NCBI GenBank assembly: GCA_028641055.1 | Contig: CM054060.1 | Location: 237,550,833 to 237,614,832 of the forward strand | Direction of reading: 5' to 3' | DNA from: Alopecurus myosuroides | Taxonomy: Eukaryota; Streptophyta; Magnoliopsida; Poales; Poaceae | DNA length: 64,000 bases | Part shown: one piece after another, positions 33,730 to 45,626 of the stretch | Numbering within the stretch: position 1 is the stretch's first letter | Layout: every line of letters starts with the position of its first letter | Notes under the pieces: generated by a model | Database searches by the model: none | Seen by the model: only the letters and a program-made list of their open reading frames with translations | What the model was told of the DNA's origin: nothing | Position numbers and translations under genes: made by a program

Positions 33730-35233
33730 TGATACGTCCATTTTGCATCACTGTTTTATATTGTTATCTTCTGTTATTCATTGATATATTTCATATTATG
33801 ATGCATCACTTATGTTATTTTATCTTATTTTGCATGTTTCATAATTTTTGGAGAATAAACACCGGAATCAGAAATCTGATGTAAAAAAGCATCATCAAGA
33901 TACCCTATTTCAGAAGATCGGAAGAAGAGGGGGTATACGGGAGGAGTCTTAGAAGTTCTGAGGAGGAAGTGAGCCAGAAGGGCACCCGGAGGGGGGCCAC
34001 CTGGGGCCCAAACCACCAGGTGGCGCCCCCCTATGGCCGCGCCTGGGGTGGTGTGCCCCCCTGGCCCACTCCCTGGCGCTCCCTTTCGCGTACTTGATCC
34101 CCAGGGAACCATAAGCCCCAATAGATCGTCAAATAATTATTCCGCCGCTGCCTCGGGGTGGAAAACACCAGAGAAAGAAAATCTCTCTGGCAGGGAGAAA
34201 TCTGCCGGGGAAATTCCTCCCCGAAAAGGGGAAATCGTCGACACCGTCACCGTCATCACTCCGGGATTCATCAAGATCATCATCATCATCCTCATCACCA
34301 GCACCATCACCGCCACCATCCACCTTAATCCCAATGTAACAGATAGGGGTCTTTATCGTTGCTTTCCACTAGATCTCTCTCCCGGTGTGGATTACTTGTT
34401 AGTAGTTGATGCTTGTGAGATTTATCGGTGTTCACACTTTATAACCAGATTGTTATTATCCATTATATCACCTCTGATTATGATCCATATGATGTCTCGT
34501 GAGTAGTTCGTTTAGTTCTTGAGGACATGGGAGAAGTCATGATGTTAGTAGTGAATTTATGTTGAAGTAATATATCGTGGTTCGGTATTTAAGTTGTGGT
34601 GCTATTCTTCTAGTGGTGTCATGTCAACGTAGACTACATGATACTTCACCTTTATGGGCCTAGGAGGACGCATTGTGTATTTGGCTACTAATTGTGGGGT
34701 TGCCGGAGTGACAGAAACCTAAACCCCCATTATGAAACAATGCACGAGGGAGTGTTGGGTCCCGAAGTTTTAAGGTTGTGGTTAGATTTATCTTAATTAC
34801 TTTCTTGTATTTGCGAATGCTTGCGAGGGGTATAATCATAAGTATGTATTATTCCTAGTTGGGAGGTGCATTAGCATAGGTTCACTCACACAACACTTAA
34901 CGAACCAATAAATATTAATAACCTATATGAAGCAAAAGCACTTGACGAAATTCCCATGTGTCCTCGAGAACGTTTGGTAATCATAAGTAGAAAAACCGGC
35001 TTGTCCTTTGCACTCAAAAGGATTGGGACACTTGCTGCAATATTATTTACTATTATTTATTTACTCGCACTTTATTTATCTGCTATATCAAAAACCTCCC
35101 AAAACTCGTTTGCTACTGTTTACAGTGAAATCTCGATCCAATCTGCTTGTCAACACCTTCTGCTCCTCGTTGGGTTCGACACTCTTATTTATCGAAAGTA
35201 CTATGATACAACCCCTATACTTGTAGGTCATCA
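33730..35233 (+). mobile_element. 5' LTR of element A (1,504 bp)
   Basis: TGATACGTCC to GGTCATCA. Same family as the LTRs of element C. Its middle has a CAT/ATC-rich stretch (about 34255-34320) that gives spurious His- or Asp-rich frames. A long open frame near its end (34956-35372) also recurs in the other LTR copies and looks incidental. Confidence 0.9.
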
Positions 35234-35243
35234 AGACTATTTT

Positions 35244-35262
35244 CCGACGTCGTTGCCCGGGA
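35244..35262 (+). other. Primer binding site of element A
   Basis: CCGACGTCGTTGCCCGGGAG, 10 bases after the LTR end, is a mutated form of the tRNA-Asp-type TGGCGCCGTTGCCGGGGA, better preserved in element B at 36789. Confidence 0.7.
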
Positions 35263-35369
35263 GTGAAGTGCTATTGGTAAGAGAAACTTTTATTGTGAGT
35301 GTTGTTTTTATTTCTGTCTGTTGTTTTATTTCATTATGGAGAATACTTTTGATTCTCTATTTAGGTCTA

Positions 35370-36778
35370 TGATACGTCTCAAACGTATCTATAATTTCTG
35401 ATGTTCCATGTTGATATTATGCCCATTGCTACATGTTTTCCGTATGTTTTCCTACGTTTCCTTATGTTTTCCGGGACTAACCTATTAACAAGATGCCACA
35501 TAGCCAGTTCCCTGTTTTCTGTTGTTTTTAGTTTCAGAAAAGTTGTTCTGGAAATATTCTCGGAATTGGAAAATACGAAAGCCAGAAGTCCTAAAAGTCC
35601 CAGAAGCATCCAGAAGTCCCGAAGAGCCCCGGAGGGGGGCCACAGGGTGGCCACACCATGGGGTGGCGCGGGTCCTCCTGGGCGCGCCACCTAGGGGTGT
35701 GGGCCCCCTAGCCACCCCCCGACATCGTCCTTTCGCCCATATATACTCCCCGAGGCATAAACCCTAAAGAAATCGACCTTTTCCGCAAAATACATTCGTA
35801 GCTCCGTCGCCGCCACCGACAAGTTTCAGGGGACAAATCTCTGTTCTGGCACCCTGCCGGGACAGGGAAGTGCCCCCGGAAGCCATCTCCTTCGACTCCA
35901 CCGCCATCTCCATCGTCGTTGCTGTCTCCTATGATAAGGAGGGAGTAGTTATCCCCCGGGGCTGAGGGCTCTACCGGTAGCTATGCGGTTCATCTCTCTC
36001 TCCCATGGTGTGATCTTTATGTGATCATGAGCTTTGTAATCTAGTTGAATAAGTAGATTGATCTTCATTTCTTATGCTACTCCAGTGGTTTTTTATCTCT
36101 GTAAACACTTTGATCACGGGGTAAAGGTGATAGTGTGTGCACCGTGTGGTTTAGCATGATATTTATATCTTGTGTTGGAAGGTGAACCTATGAAATTGTG
36201 GCATTTTTTTACTAATTTATGGCGCTTGTAGTGACATTGGGGTGCCCTAGAGAGGGAATATAGACTTGACGAGTGTTGTTAAAGCCCCTATGCAATGATT
36301 AGTGTTCGCTATTCGACCGGAGAGTGGTTAGGAGTAGCATAGTGAAGAAATGATATTTATGCATTCAATTATGTGATCATTGTTGAGAGTGTACACTAGT
36401 GAAAGTAGGAGCCCTAGGCCTTATTTCCAAGCATTGAAACACCGTTTTCTGCCTGTTCCGCTACATGTTTGCTTGCTGCCATTTTTATTTCAGGTTGCTA
36501 TTATCACTTATTATCATCCATATTACTTGCATTTTACTCTCTCTTCGCCGAACTAGTGCACCTATATACCTGACAAGTATATTGAGTGTGTTGGGGACAC
36601 AAGAGACTTCTTGTATCTTGATTGCAGGGTTGCTTGAGAGGGACATCTTTGACCTCTACCTCCCTGAATTCGATAAACCTTGGGTAGTCCACTTAAGGGA
36701 AACTTGCTGCTGTTCTACAAACCTCTGCACTTGGAGGCCCAACACTGTCTACAAGAATAGAAGTGTGCGTAGACATCA
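35370..36778 (+). mobile_element. 5' LTR of element B (1,409 bp)
   Basis: TGATACGTCTC to TAGACATCA. A TATA box (CATATATACTCC, about 35739-35750) lies downstream of the GC-rich block. Confidence 0.9.
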
Positions 36779-36788
36779 AGCTCTTTTC

Positions 36789-36806
36789 TGGTGTCGTTGC
36801 CGGGGA
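36789..36806 (+). other. Primer binding site of element B
   Basis: TGGTGTCGTTGCCGGGGA, 10 bases after the LTR end, is one change from the tRNA-Asp complement. Confidence 0.85.
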
Positions 36807-36918
36807 GGTAAGGTAAAAGGTACTCACATCCTCGGGTGTGAGTGCTCGAAGTTATTTCCTTTAGATTCTGCAATTATATCTTTTTGTTTCTTGTTTTTAT
36901 TTTCACTAGTTAGGCTAA

Positions 36919-37728
36919 ATGGAAAACAAAAAAAATATCAGAGAGCTTTATAATATTTATCTTGAGTTAGTACATGAAGTGTTTGAAGAGAAAATTAAAA
37001 AACCTATGGATCTTTATTTGCATGCTAATAGCAATGTTATTGGTATGAATTATTTGAACACCATTATTGCTAATGCCATGGAAAAGTATAAGCTTGAGGA
37101 AGCTAGTTTATATGAATATGATATTTTTAGTCCCCCAACTTTTTAGGGGGAATTTTTCTTTGATGATACCTTGCCTCCAATATATGATGATTATAATGAT
37201 TGTGGTATTCCAGTTCCACCTGTTTACAATGAGGAATATGGTATTTTCAGTCCACCTACTATTGAGGAGAAAATTAATTATGATTGCAAAATGACTCCTA
37301 TGTTTTATGATTATGGTGATGAGAATATAATGATAGCTATTCTACTAAATTTTCTCCCACTGATATTAATAAGAATGACTATGCTTATGTGGAGAGTATT
37401 AATTCTTTTATGCATGTGGCTCATGATAAGAATGTTTTATGTGATAGTTATATTGTTAATTTTATTCATGATGCTACTTAAAGTTATTATGAGAGAGGGA
37501 AACATGGTTTTATGCATCTCAACAATATTAAGTTCCCCCTTTTTATGTTGAAATTTTTTATGTTGCACTTATTTTGTCTTCCTATGCTAGTCACTGTGTG
37601 CTTCGTTGACTTGTTTTTCTACAAGATTATTTTTCAAAGGAAGTGGGTTAGACTTAAATGTGTTTTATATTTGCTTCTTGATGATCTCTTATTGTGCTTC
37701 AACTCTTATTCTTATGTGAGCATCTTTT
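36919..37728 (+). pseudogene. Element B ORF remnant, aromatic/acidic repeats, no known domain
   Basis: ATG 36919 opens MENKKNIRELYNIYLELVHE. The frame hits TAG at 37144-37146, then continues in frame with DDTLPPIYDDYNDCG, VPPVYNEEYGIFSPPTIEEK, and is later shifted (around 37330) into INSFMHVAHDKNVL and SYIVNFIHDAT, ending in a hydrophobic and basic stretch near 37728. The repeated PP-x-YD(D/E)Y style is notable. I know no enzymatic domain here. It sits in the gag position of a non-autonomous element, so it could be a gag-like or element-specific protein. It is disabled by the stop and the frame changes. Confidence 0.55.
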
Positions 37729-40435
37729 AAAAATCATTATGCCTAGCTGAAAGGCATTAAAGAAAAGCGCTACCGTGAGACAACCCGTTTTATTTCTCTG
37801 TTTTCAGCCCGTTTTCCTTCGTTTTCTTTTGTTTTCTTTGCACCTGGGTATTGTAAATTTCCTTAGAAACCCCTCTGTATCTTTTATTTTATTTTTTTGT
37901 TGAGCCAAGTAAACCCTCTAGTGGAAAGTTGAGCCTATATTTCGGATTTCTGCGCAGGAAACAGATTTCTTCTGTCCAATGTTAATTCCGTTAAAAATCA
38001 CAGAAAATTCAAAATTACCTAAGATTTTTGTGCTTAACCCTGAGTTATATACGCAACTTTTCTTAGAAGACCACTTTTTTATTTGAGCAACAGAAGATTT
38101 TTGAAAAAATCAATCTTTACCTGTTGTTCCGTTTTGACAGATTTCCGCCATTTGTCGTATTTGCATCTTAATCTCTTTCTTTTGGTGTTATTTTGAGAAA
38201 AAGAGTTTTTAAAGAAGTTGTGACAGTATCTAATGTGTTTTTGAGTGTTAGACTTATGTTGAAACTGAACCATGTAAATATATTATTTCAATTGCACTAA
38301 CGTTGCTAATGAAGATTGTGAGAATTTTGATGTGAAGGAAGTTTTCAAGGATCAAGAGAAGAGGATGATATGATGTGATCAAGAAGAGTGAAAAGCCTAA
38401 GCTTGGGATGCCCCAGTGGTACATCCAAGAAAACTCCAAGAAGACTCAAGCATCTAAGCTTGGGGATTCCCAAGGCATCCCCTTCTTCATCAACAAATTA
38501 TCAGGTCACTTCTAGTGAAACTATATTTTTATTCGGTCACATCTTATGTGCTTTACTTGGAGTGTCTTTTATTTTTGTTTTAAGTTTGTTTGGTTTTCTT
38601 TGATGTAATAAATGGTTGGTTCTTATCATACTTGTGTGGGAGAGATACACGCTCCGTTTTCATTACTTAGAACTCTCTAGTTTTTATTCTTATTGTTTTG
38701 TGAGTGTTCACTTTTTGCTAGTACTGCGTTTAGCCTTTGTTTTCATGCATCTATTATTCAGAGCTGTTAGATTTTGTAGTTAGGTGGTTCTCATATATGT
38801 GTTTGGTTGGGAATATAAATGCTTATGTGGTAGTTGGTATAGTAGAAAAATCGCATGGTCTTGTCGATCACTAAACTGCTTCACTTGAATCATGGATGTT
38901 GCTTTGAGATATTAATTTGCTTAATGGATAAAAGGGAAGGACTAGTAAGTAGAAACTTTTAATGGTTGGTCTAAGAAACTTGAATCTGTGCCACACTTAA
39001 ATTACCAGCCGATAGAAATAGTGGTATATGATTGCTACGAGTGATACATTTCCGATCGGCCTTTTGTTACGCGCTACGGTCGGGGTAGCTAAGAGTGACT
39101 TGTCACTGCCATGGACCCTCTTGGAGTGATTTGCATTGTGCCTTGTAGGATGATTTGCTTTCTGCAACCTTTTAACTCGTGAGTCTATGTTGCGGTTCCT
39201 GTCACTTCCACCATCCATATTTGCTAGACTCTTCGGTACTGTGCATTGCCCTTTCTCACATTGAGAGTTGGTGCAAACTTCGCCAGTGCATCCAAATCCC
39301 GTGGGAGGACTTTGTTCTCCTACACATAAGCCCATATATTCTTCCTCAAAATAGCCACCATACCTACCTATCATGGCATTTCCATAGCCATTCCGAGATA
39401 TATTGTTGCACAACATCCACCTCCATTATGTTACTTGATGATGAGTTTCATGGTTATTTATGCATACTGCTACACTGGCAGGAGCATGCAGTTAGAGACA
39501 TCAGAGATATTTCTTTATGAGTTATGAGTACTAAAAGTGTGATAATTCATTGTAATGTAGGATGTTTCCCCTACCGGTGAGGATATATAAAAAAATGAAA
39601 AATCCCAAAAATAAAAATAAAAAAGGGCCAAAGAGAGAATAAAGAGAGAGGGGGCGCATCACTATCCTTTATATACCACACTTGTGCTTCATGTTTAGCA
39701 CCAATACTTCAGTTTGGAGAGAGTTTTCATATTATCATTCATTCATAACTATGTGGGGAACTTTACATTATAGAACTTGGCTTGTATATTCCAATGATGA
39801 GCCTCCTCAAATGAGCTCTAGGTATTCCTGAGCAAGCAAGTTGGATGCACCCCCACTAGTTCCATTGGATAGCTTTGATACACTTATAGCTCTATGTGCA
39901 TCCGTTGTGTTGCAATCCCTACTCCTTGCATAGCTTCGGTTGTAACACTTTCTCTTGTCTAATGACCACTTTCAGCTTTGCGAGCCTTTCTTCCATTGAC
40001 CTTCCAAACCCCCCATTATTCTCTCGTCGCCATAACATCCCGGTGCCAGTGACCAACGCAGAACACTTGCTTGTTTTTAGTGGGCAAATAGTTTAAGATT
40101 CAAGCATTGCATCGTGTGGAAAGCTTGACTTGATCCTAACAGGGGTTGTGAAGATCGTTTGACATGCATGATATTGTTGTTCTTGAAAGCTTAAATCATC
40201 TCTAATAAACTTTGCACGATTGATAGTCTGTTAGCACTGATTCATTAAAAGTTTTACTTGTTTATTCTTTGTTTATGCATTACTTGTTGATATCAAATAT
40301 AGATCACAGCTTTAGTTCATTTGATCCTAGTTTACATGTTCTATTTTACATATTATGATCAAGATTGTGTGGTAGCATGTCACCTCAGAAATTATTTTGT
40401 TTTATTGTTTACCTACTCGAGGACGAGTAGGAACT
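37729..40435 (+). other. Long 3' non-coding region of element B
   Basis: About 2.7 kb with no sustained frame. It includes a GCCTAGCTGAAAGGCATTAA segment (about 37741) related to a segment of fragment D (about 46195, opposite strand), and two CTAAGCTTGGG(G)AT motifs (about 38398 and 38456) that resemble degenerate polypurine tracts. An A-rich tract lies at 39586-39630. Confidence 0.6.
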
Positions 40436-40450
40436 AAGCTTGGGGATGCT
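40436..40450 (+). other. Polypurine tract of element B
   Basis: TAAGCTTGGGGATGCT directly before the LTR start at 40451, the usual Athila-type arrangement. Confidence 0.75.
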
Positions 40451-41856
40451 TGATACATCTCAAACTTATCTATAATTTCTGATGTTCCATGTTGATATTA
40501 TGCCAATTGCTACATGTTTTCCGTATGTTTTCCTATGTTTTCTTATGTTTTCGGGGACTAACCTATTAACAAGATACCACAGAGCCAGTTCCCTGTTTTC
40601 TGTTGTTTTTAGTTTCAGAAAAGTTGTTCTGGAAATATTCTCGGAATTAGAAAATTCGAAAGCCAGAAGTCCTAAAAGTCCCGGAGCATCCAGAAGTTCC
40701 GAAGAGCCCCGGAGGGGGGCCACAGGGTGGCCACACCATGGGGTGGCACGGGTCCCCCTGGCCGCGCCACCTAGGGGTGTGGGCCCACTGGCCACCCCCG
40801 GCATCGCCCTTTCGCCCATATATACTCCCCGAGGCATAAACCCTAAAGAAATCGACATTTTCCGCAAAATACATCCGTAGCTCCGCCGCCGCCATCGACA
40901 AGTTTCGGGGGACATATCTCTGTTCTGGCACCCTGCCGAGACGGGGAAGTGCCCCCGGAAGCCATCTCCTTCGACTCCACCGCCATCTCCATCACCGTTG
41001 TTGTCTCCTATGATAAGGAGGGAGTAGTTCTCCCCCGGGGCTGAGGGCTCTACCGGTAGCTATGTGGTTCATCTCTCTCCCATGGTGTGATCTTTATGTG
41101 ATCATGAGCTTTGTAATCTAGTTGAATAAGTAGATTGATCTTCATATGTTATGCTACTCAAGTGGTTTTGTTATCTCCGTAAACACTTTGATCACGGGGT
41201 AAAGGTGATAGTGTGTGCACTGTGTGGTTTAGCATGATATTTATATCTTGTGTTGGAAGGTGAACCTACGAAATTGTGGCGTTTGTTTACTAATTTATGG
41301 CGCTCGTAGTGACATTGGGGTGCCCTAGAGAGGGAATATAGACTTGAGGAGTGCTGTTAAAGCCCATACGCAATGATTAGTGTTCGTTATTCGACCGAAG
41401 AGTGTTTCGTAGTAGCATAGTGAAGAAATGATATTTATGCATTCAATTATGTGATCATTGTTGAGAGTGTCCGCTAGTGAAAGTAGGAGCCCTAGGCCTT
41501 ATTTCCAAGCATTAAAACACCGTTTTCTGCCTATTCTGCTACATGTTTGCTTGCTGCCATTTTTATTTTAGATTGCAATTATCACTTATTATCATCCATA
41601 TTACTTGCATTTTACACTCTCTTCGCCGAACTAGTGCACCTATATACCTGACAAGTATATTGGGTGTGTTGGGGACACAAGAGACTTCTTGTATCTTGAT
41701 TGCAGGGTTGCTTGAGAGGGATATCTTTGACCTCTACCTCCCTGAGTTCGATAAACCTTGGGTAATCCACTTAAGGGAAACTTGTTGTTGTTCTACAAAC
41801 CTCTGCGCTTGGAGGCCCAACACTGTCTACAAGAATAGAAGCGTGTGTAGACATCA
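40451..41856 (+). mobile_element. 3' LTR of element B (1,406 bp)
   Basis: TGATACATCTC to TAGACATCA. Pairs with 35370-36778. Coding sequence of A resumes in the following bases. Confidence 0.9.
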
Positions 41857-44800
41857 GGCTACTACTACTATCACTGATAGGGTAGTAGGTGACCTGTTAT
41901 CTTCTGAATTAGATCCTTATAAAATACCTATTAAAACTGTTGGACGTGTTATGGATAACTACTATTATGGAGATGGAACTGCCCATCCCGGTGATCATTT
42001 GCTTTTTATACATGAATTATGCGAGTTATTCAGATGTGCACGTATTAGAATGGATGAAGTTAAAAGGAAATTATTTTCTTTATCGTTGAAAGGAAGAGCC
42101 GCCGAATGGTTCAAATTACTGAAGAATGGTGAATCTATTGGATGGGAGGAAATTGTTCCTCTCTTTGATTCTAAATTCTATCCTCCTAGGTGAGATTCAT
42201 AAAGACCGGAATCAAATATATAATTTCTGGCCTCATGATGGAGAGAGTATTTCCCAGGCTTGGGGGATAATGAAGTTATTAATGCTCAAATGTCCCATTC
42301 ATGAGATCCCGCATAATATTGTTATCAATAATTTTTCTGTAAGGCTTTTTCTTCAAGACAAGGATTTATTGGATGCTTCTTGTTCTAGGTCATTCACACG
42401 TATGAAGGAAGAAGCTAAATGGGATCTTCTTGACCGTATTCAAGAGAACACTGAAGGATGGGAGATTGACAAAGGTAGAAACTCAGGTATAAATTATGAT
42501 TATGAAGGCATTAAATCTTTTATGGGAACCATGATTTCTATAATGTTAGTGCGATTTGTGGTCTTGATTCTCAATTTTTTGCAAACTGTCTTAAAGCTTT
42601 TGCCTCCTATCTTGATATTGCAAAACAGGATTATCACAAATATCATGCACCTTATAAAGATATTGTTCCTGCTAGTAATATAGTAGCACATGTTGTTAAT
42701 CCTGTTGTTCCTAAGACTTATGTTGAAAAAATGCCTTTCACTGCTAAGGTGAAAGAACACTCTATTGTAGCTAGCGTGGTTAATAAGAGCATAAAGAAAT
42801 CTATTGAACCTGATGAACAAATAACTGTTGAACCTCCTGTAGCAATAGTAAAAGATCTTGTTTGTGGAAATGTAGAGGATGAACACATTATGTTCTGTGA
42901 GGATGCTTCTAATATTGTTTCCCATCCTCATAGACCTGAGAAAACTAGTGTTCATGTGCTTTCTGTTAAGTTGGTTATCATTTCTATTATGGTTTGTGTG
43001 ACATTGGTGCAAGTTCTAGTGCTATTCCTTATGATCTTTATAAAGAAAATATGCATGAAATTGGTTCTTGTGAGCTTGAGGATATTGATGTGGTTATTCA
43101 GCTTGCTAATAGAGAAACTTTCTTTCCGATTGGTCTTGTTCGATATGTGGAAGTTTTATGTGGTAAAACTAAATATCCTACTGATTTTATAATGTTGGGT
43201 AAAGCTGCTAGTAAAACTTTGTCCTATCATTTTTGGTAGACCTTTCTTGAACACTTGTGGAGCTGTTATAATTTGTAAGAAGGAGAAAATATTAACTAAA
43301 TTTGATGGAATATCTTACGAGTTTAATTTTTCTAAATTTGCTAGAGCTCCTTATGAATCTGAATTGCCTAATGAAAATTTTAGAGCTTAACAACTTGCCC
43401 CTATTGCTCTTGCTCCTAACAATGCTTTGCAACAATATATGGAGGACCATGAAAGTGAGGTATTTATGGAAGAAAGAAATGAGATTGACGATATTCTTCT
43501 TCGTCAACCGGTGATACTGAAACATAATTTACCTGTGGAGGACTTGGGTACCATGTTGCCACCCAAGGAGGACCCTGTTTTTGATTAAAAACCTTTACTT
43601 GATGATCTTAAATATGCTTATATTGATGATAAGAAAATATATCTTGTTATTATTAGTGCTAAACTTTCAGGTGAAGAAGAGGAAATATTATTGGGAATTC
43701 TGAAGAAACACCGTGGAGCTATTGGATATACTCTTGATGATTTGAAGGGGATTTCTCCTACTATATGTTAGCGTGCTATTAATATTGAACCTGGTGCAAA
43801 GCCGGGAGTTGAACATCAATGCCGTTTAATTCCTAATATGAAGGAAGTGGTAAGAAATGAGGTATTAGAGCTCCTTGATGCTGGTATTATTTTTCCTATT
43901 GCTGATAGTAGATGGGTAAGCCATGTTCATTGTGTCCCTAAGAAAGGTGGGATGACTGTTGTGCCTAAAGAAAATAATGAGCTTATTCAACAAAGATTAG
44001 TAGTTGGTTATAGAATGTGCATTGATTTTAGAAAGGCTAATAAAGTTACTAAGAAAGATCATTATCTGTTACCCTTTATTGATCAAATGCTAGAGAGGTT
44101 GTCTAAGAAAACTCATTTTTTGCTTTCTTGATGGTTATTCTGGGTTTTCTCAAATTGTTGTTATAGCAAAAGATCGTGAGAAAACAACCTTTACTTGTCC
44201 TTATGGTACTTATGCTTATAGACGTATGCCTTTTGGTTTATGCAACTCCTGCTACATTTCAAAGATGCATGTCTGCTTATTTTCATGGTTTTTGTGAAGA
44301 GATTGTGGAAGTATTCATGGACGATTTCTCCGTGTATGGAACTTCTTTTGATAATTGTTTGCACAACCTTGATAAAGTTTTGCAGAGATGTGAGGAAACT
44401 AATCTGGTTCTTAATTGGGAGAAATGCCACTTTATGATTAATGAAGGAATTGTTCTTGTACATAAAATTTCTGAAAGAGGTACTGAAGTTGACAGAATTA
44501 AAGTGGAAGCAATAGAGAAAATACCCTGTCTTAGGGATGTTAAAGGTATTCGTAGTGTTCTTGGTCATGCTGGTTTTTATAGGAGGTTTATTAATGATTT
44601 CTCTACAATATCAAAACCTCTTACATATCTTCTTCAAAAATATGTACCTTTTGTTTTTGATGATGATTGCAAGGAAGCTTATGAAACTTTAAAGAAGTCT
44701 TTAACTACTGCTCCTATTGTTCAACCACCTGATTGGAATTTACCTTTTGAAATTATGTGTGATGCTAGTGATTTTTCTATAGGTGTTGTTCTTGGACAAC

Positions 44801-45626
44801 GAGTAGATAAGAAATTGAATGTTGTTCATTATGCTAGTAAGACTCTTGATGCCGCTCAAAAAAATTATGCTACTACTGAAAAAGAGTTCTTAGCTGTAGT
44901 TTTTGCATGTGATAAGTTTAGACCTTATATTGTTGATTCAAAGGTTACTATTCATACTGACCATGCTGCTATTACATACCTTATGGAAAAGAAAGATGCT
45001 AAGCCTAGGCTTATTAGATGGGTGCTCCTTTTACAAGAGTTTGATTTGCATATTGTGGATAGGAAGGTGCTGAAAATCCTGTTGCTGACAACATGTCTAG
45101 ATTGGAAAACATTACTTTTGACCCTGTTCCTGTTAATAATAGTTTTCCAAATGAACATTTGGCTGCAATAAAGGTAAAATCCCAAGATAGCCCATGGTAT
45201 GCTGATTATGCTAACTTTATTGTTTCCAATTATTTTCCTCCAACATTTACAACTCAACAAAAAAGAAAATTCTTCTATGATTTGAGGCATTATTTTTGGT
45301 ATGACCCATACTTATATAAAGAAGGAGTAGATGGTATTATGAGAAGATGTGTTCCAGATGATGAACAACGTGAAATATTGAAGAAGTGCCATGGTAGTGC
45401 TTATGGAGGACATCACCCTGGAGATAGAACCGCACGGAACGTTCTACAATCAGGTTTCTATTGGCCTACTCTCTTTAAAGATGCACATAAATTTATTTTA
45501 TCTTGTGATGAATGTCAAATAGTAGGAAATATTTCTAGACGTACTGAAATGCCTATGAGTTATTATCTTGTTATTGAACCTTTTGATTGTTGGGGATTTG
45601 ACTTTATGGGTCCTTTTCCTCCTTCT

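Larger units (their letters stand above)
35370..41856 (+). mobile_element. Element B: non-autonomous Athila-like element inserted in A
   Basis: LTRs 35370-36778 and 40451-41856 enclose about 3.7 kb without RT, RNase H or integrase. Flanks GTCTA (35365-35369) and GGCTA (41857-41861) are a target duplication with one later substitution. The primer site is tRNA-Asp type and a polypurine tract precedes the 3' LTR. The LTRs differ at many sites, often CpG to TpG/CpA (for example TGATACGTCTC versus TGATACATCTC), so the insertion is old compared with Tat-4. It resembles abundant non-autonomous Triticeae families, perhaps Sabrina/WHAM-like (from memory, unverified). Confidence 0.9.
35336..45626 (+). 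pseudogene. gag-pol of element A, split by B, frameshifted
   Basis: ATG 35336 starts gag (MENTFDSLFRS) for 11 codons, then B is inserted. Gag resumes at 41857 (TTTITDRVVGD, DGTAHPGDHLLFIHELCELF, KGRAAEWFKLLKNGES). Frame shifts occur at 42188-42190 (extra G), near 42525 and near 42965. Protease: LCDIGASSSAIPYDLY (about 42995-43045). RT: YRMCIDFRKANKV (about 44010), a shift near 44130, then [10 protein letters not shown] (about 44310). RNase [17 protein letters not shown] and IHTDHAAI. Integrase: zinc finger HGSAYGGHHPGDRTA and CDECQ, first core Asp in WGFDFMGPFPPS, after which A ends at 45626. The remaining DDE residues are missing. Clearly non-functional; the matching region in C is 50385-55056. 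Confidence 0.85.

Noticed and set aside
34129..34334. Asp-, Met- or His-rich ORFs in Athila LTRs (also 48335-48626 and 56048-56370)
   Set aside because: They are artefacts of GAT/ATC trinucleotide-rich LTR sequence, and frames differ between copies.
34956..35372. 138-codon ORF near LTR end of element A
   Set aside because: It spans LTR end, primer site and leader. Related LTR copies (47834-48136) break or change the frame.
39179..39520. Possible coding region in B 3' region
   Set aside because: Comparable frames on both strands, no domain, low-complexity AT-rich surroundings.
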